DNA from: Methanobacterium sp.
GTDB taxonomy: Archaea > Methanobacteriota > Methanobacteria > Methanobacteriales > Methanobacteriaceae
Direction of reading: 5' to 3'
NCBI GenBank assembly: GCA_003161815.1
Contig: PMNN01000145.1
Location: 1 to 6,275, forward strand
Length of the DNA: 6,275 bases
The position numbers and the translations under genes are program-made. Under the pieces are notes generated by a model. The model searched no databases, was not told the DNA's origin, and saw only the letters and a list, made by a program, of their open reading frames with translations. Below, one piece after another: positions 5,533 to 6,275 of the stretch (position 1 is its first letter; each line of letters opens with the position of its first letter).

Positions 5533-5534
5533 AA
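5524..5534 (+). promoter_or_regulatory. Candidate TATA box for the JAMM gene, possibly leaderless
   Basis: TTATAATATAA is centred about 27 bases before the ATG at 5556. Archaeal transcription starts about that far downstream of the TATA centre, so the mRNA may begin at or next to the start codon. This agrees with the absence of any G-rich ribosome site before 5556. A second candidate at 5536-5543 would be too close. Confidence 0.35.
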
Positions 5535-5555
5535 TTTTTATAAGATTGAATCATT

Positions 5556-5996
5556 ATGACCAAACAAAGTATGTTTCAAAGGATAATGAGTTATCTCCTT
5601 GGGACTAATAAAAAAATCTTTCAGGAGGTGCATATTGATCAAGAAGTAGTAGATGAAATGCTGCAGATTGCTCAAGAAGCTTATCCTAATGAATTCGTAG
5701 CCTTGCTTCAAGGAAAAACTAGAGAAGGAGTTTTACACATTGAAGGACTCATATTTCTTCCGGGAGAAACATCTAATCAAGGGGCTGTAATGAAGATTTT
5801 TATGATGCCTCTTGTTGACGATGTTGCGGGTTCTGTTCACAGCCATCCCGGATATAGTGCTAGCCCTTCCAATGCTGACTTATTCTTTTTCTCTAAAAAT
5901 GGTTTATTTCACTTAATAATCTCACAACCCTATGATGAGAATAGTATCATTGCTTATAACAGTTTTGGTGAACAAATAGATTTTAAAATAGTCTAA
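5556..5996 (+). CDS. JAMM/MPN domain zinc metalloprotease (JAB1-like, deubiquitinase fold)
   Basis: 146 residues, almost all one JAMM (MPN+) domain after a basic N-terminal stretch of about 24 residues. The zinc motif is complete: E46 in YPNEFVAL as catalytic base, H95-S-H97-P as ligands, S105 and the third ligand D108 in SPSNADLFFF. It is therefore predicted to be active and to cleave (iso)peptide bonds. In archaea such proteins remove ubiquitin-like SAMP modifiers from target proteins or precursors, but the family also includes enzymes of other specificity, and no SAMP or E1 gene lies in the window. It has no signal peptide or transmembrane segment. It lies 59 bp after thg1 on the same strand, with a hairpin between, so it is probably transcribed separately. 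It is convergent with serA. Confidence 0.88.
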   Translation: MTKQSMFQRIMSYLLGTNKKIFQEVHIDQEVVDEMLQIAQEAYPNEFVALLQGKTREGVLHIEGLIFLPGETSNQGAVMKIFMMPLVDDVAGSVHSHPGYSASPSNADLFFFSKNGLFHLIISQPYDENSIIAYNSFGEQIDFKIV

Positions 5997-6023
5997 AATC
6001 CATAAAGGATAAATTAAATATTT

Positions 6024-6031
6024 AAAAAAAA
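6024..6031 (-). terminator. Oligo-T terminator for serA
   Basis: Eight A residues on the plus strand give eight T residues on the serA strand, about 40 bases after its stop codon. With the plus-strand T tract at 6065-6072 it makes a bidirectional stop region between convergent genes. Confidence 0.5.
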
Positions 6032-6064
6032 TAAATTTGTTAAATTATTTGGGTTCTCTAAGGG

Positions 6065-6072
6065 TTTTTTTT
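6065..6072 (+). terminator. Oligo-T terminator for the JAMM gene
   Basis: Eight T residues about 70 bases after the JAMM stop, preceded by GGG. The tract reaches the stop codon of the convergent serA gene, so transcription would end just before running antisense into it. Confidence 0.45.
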
Positions 6073-6275
6073 ATAAATTCACGGCAACTCCATCATAAAC
6101 ATATTCCAGTTTTTTTAATTCCCTTAACACATTTTCCGGAATATGCTGATCTACTTTGACGACCATCACCGCTTCTCCGCCAGGTGCTTTTCTACCAACC
6201 TGCATTTTAGCAATATTTATACCATACTCTCCTAATTTAACGCCTATAACTCCTATTACTCCAGGTATATCCCTA
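6071..6275 (-). CDS. serA: D-3-phosphoglycerate dehydrogenase, C-terminal ACT domain (partial)
   Basis: Only the last 67 residues are in the window, running in from the right edge to a TAA at 6071-6073. They form the second half of an ACT regulatory domain: DIPGVIG (2-8), [15 protein letters not shown] and [12 protein letters not shown], ending in the typical [12 protein letters not shown]. This combination, with IA.MQVGR and GGEA, is characteristic of the serine-binding ACT domain at the end of long-form phosphoglycerate dehydrogenase, which oxidises 3-phosphoglycerate in the first step of serine synthesis and is inhibited by serine through this domain. The catalytic and NAD domains lie outside, so the assignment rests on the ACT segment. 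It is convergent with the JAMM gene, with 74 bp between stops. Confidence 0.88.
   Translation of the reverse strand, partial: RDIPGVIGVIGVKLGEYGINIAKMQVGRKAPGGEAVMVVKVDQHIPENVLRELKKLEYVYDGVAVNL

Overview
The window looks like a piece of chromosome from a methanogenic archaeon of the Methanobacteriales, most likely Methanobacterium or a close relative. The grounds are the AT-rich sequence with long A/T spacers, archaeal TATA-like boxes, oligo-T stops, GGAGGT-type ribosome sites, and a typical archaeal gene set on the right: PRC-barrel protein, L-aspartate dehydrogenase, Thg1-like tRNA 3'-5' polymerase, JAMM metalloprotease and D-3-phosphoglycerate dehydrogenase. From memory, Methanothermobacter thermautotrophicus carries serA, thg1 and nadX at neighbouring locus numbers (about MTH970-973), so the right half appears to be conserved backbone. 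I could not run a search to confirm this.

Left half (1-3176, minus strand): a three-gene catabolic operon, transcribed leftward in the order ornithine carbamoyltransferase, arginine deiminase, carbamate kinase (cut by the left edge). Together these make the complete arginine deiminase (ADI) pathway: arginine -> citrulline + NH3; citrulline + Pi -> ornithine + carbamoyl phosphate; carbamoyl phosphate + ADP -> ATP + CO2 + NH3. A methanogen with this operon could make ATP by substrate-level phosphorylation from arginine, or use arginine as a nitrogen source. No arginine/ornithine antiporter or regulator gene is visible; either may lie beyond the left edge.

The OTC gene is the oddest point. Its frame holds recognisable OTC sequence back to about 3176, but there is no ATG, GTG or TTG before 3062. 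A strong GGAGGT lies six bases upstream of an ATA codon, so the gene either starts at AUA or is damaged. Its HCLPAHRG-type motif also reads HCLPAHCG.

Middle (3177-3521): a divergent, AT-rich control region with a candidate arc operator/promoter and a promoter, direct repeat and leader hairpin for the rightward genes.

Right half (3522-5996, plus strand): PRC-barrel protein and aspartate dehydrogenase form a tight pair ending at an oligo-T tract. Thg1 and the JAMM protein follow as separate genes with A/T-rich spacers containing inverted repeats and no clear ribosome site. At the right edge the C-terminal ACT domain of SerA is read leftward, convergent with the JAMM gene.
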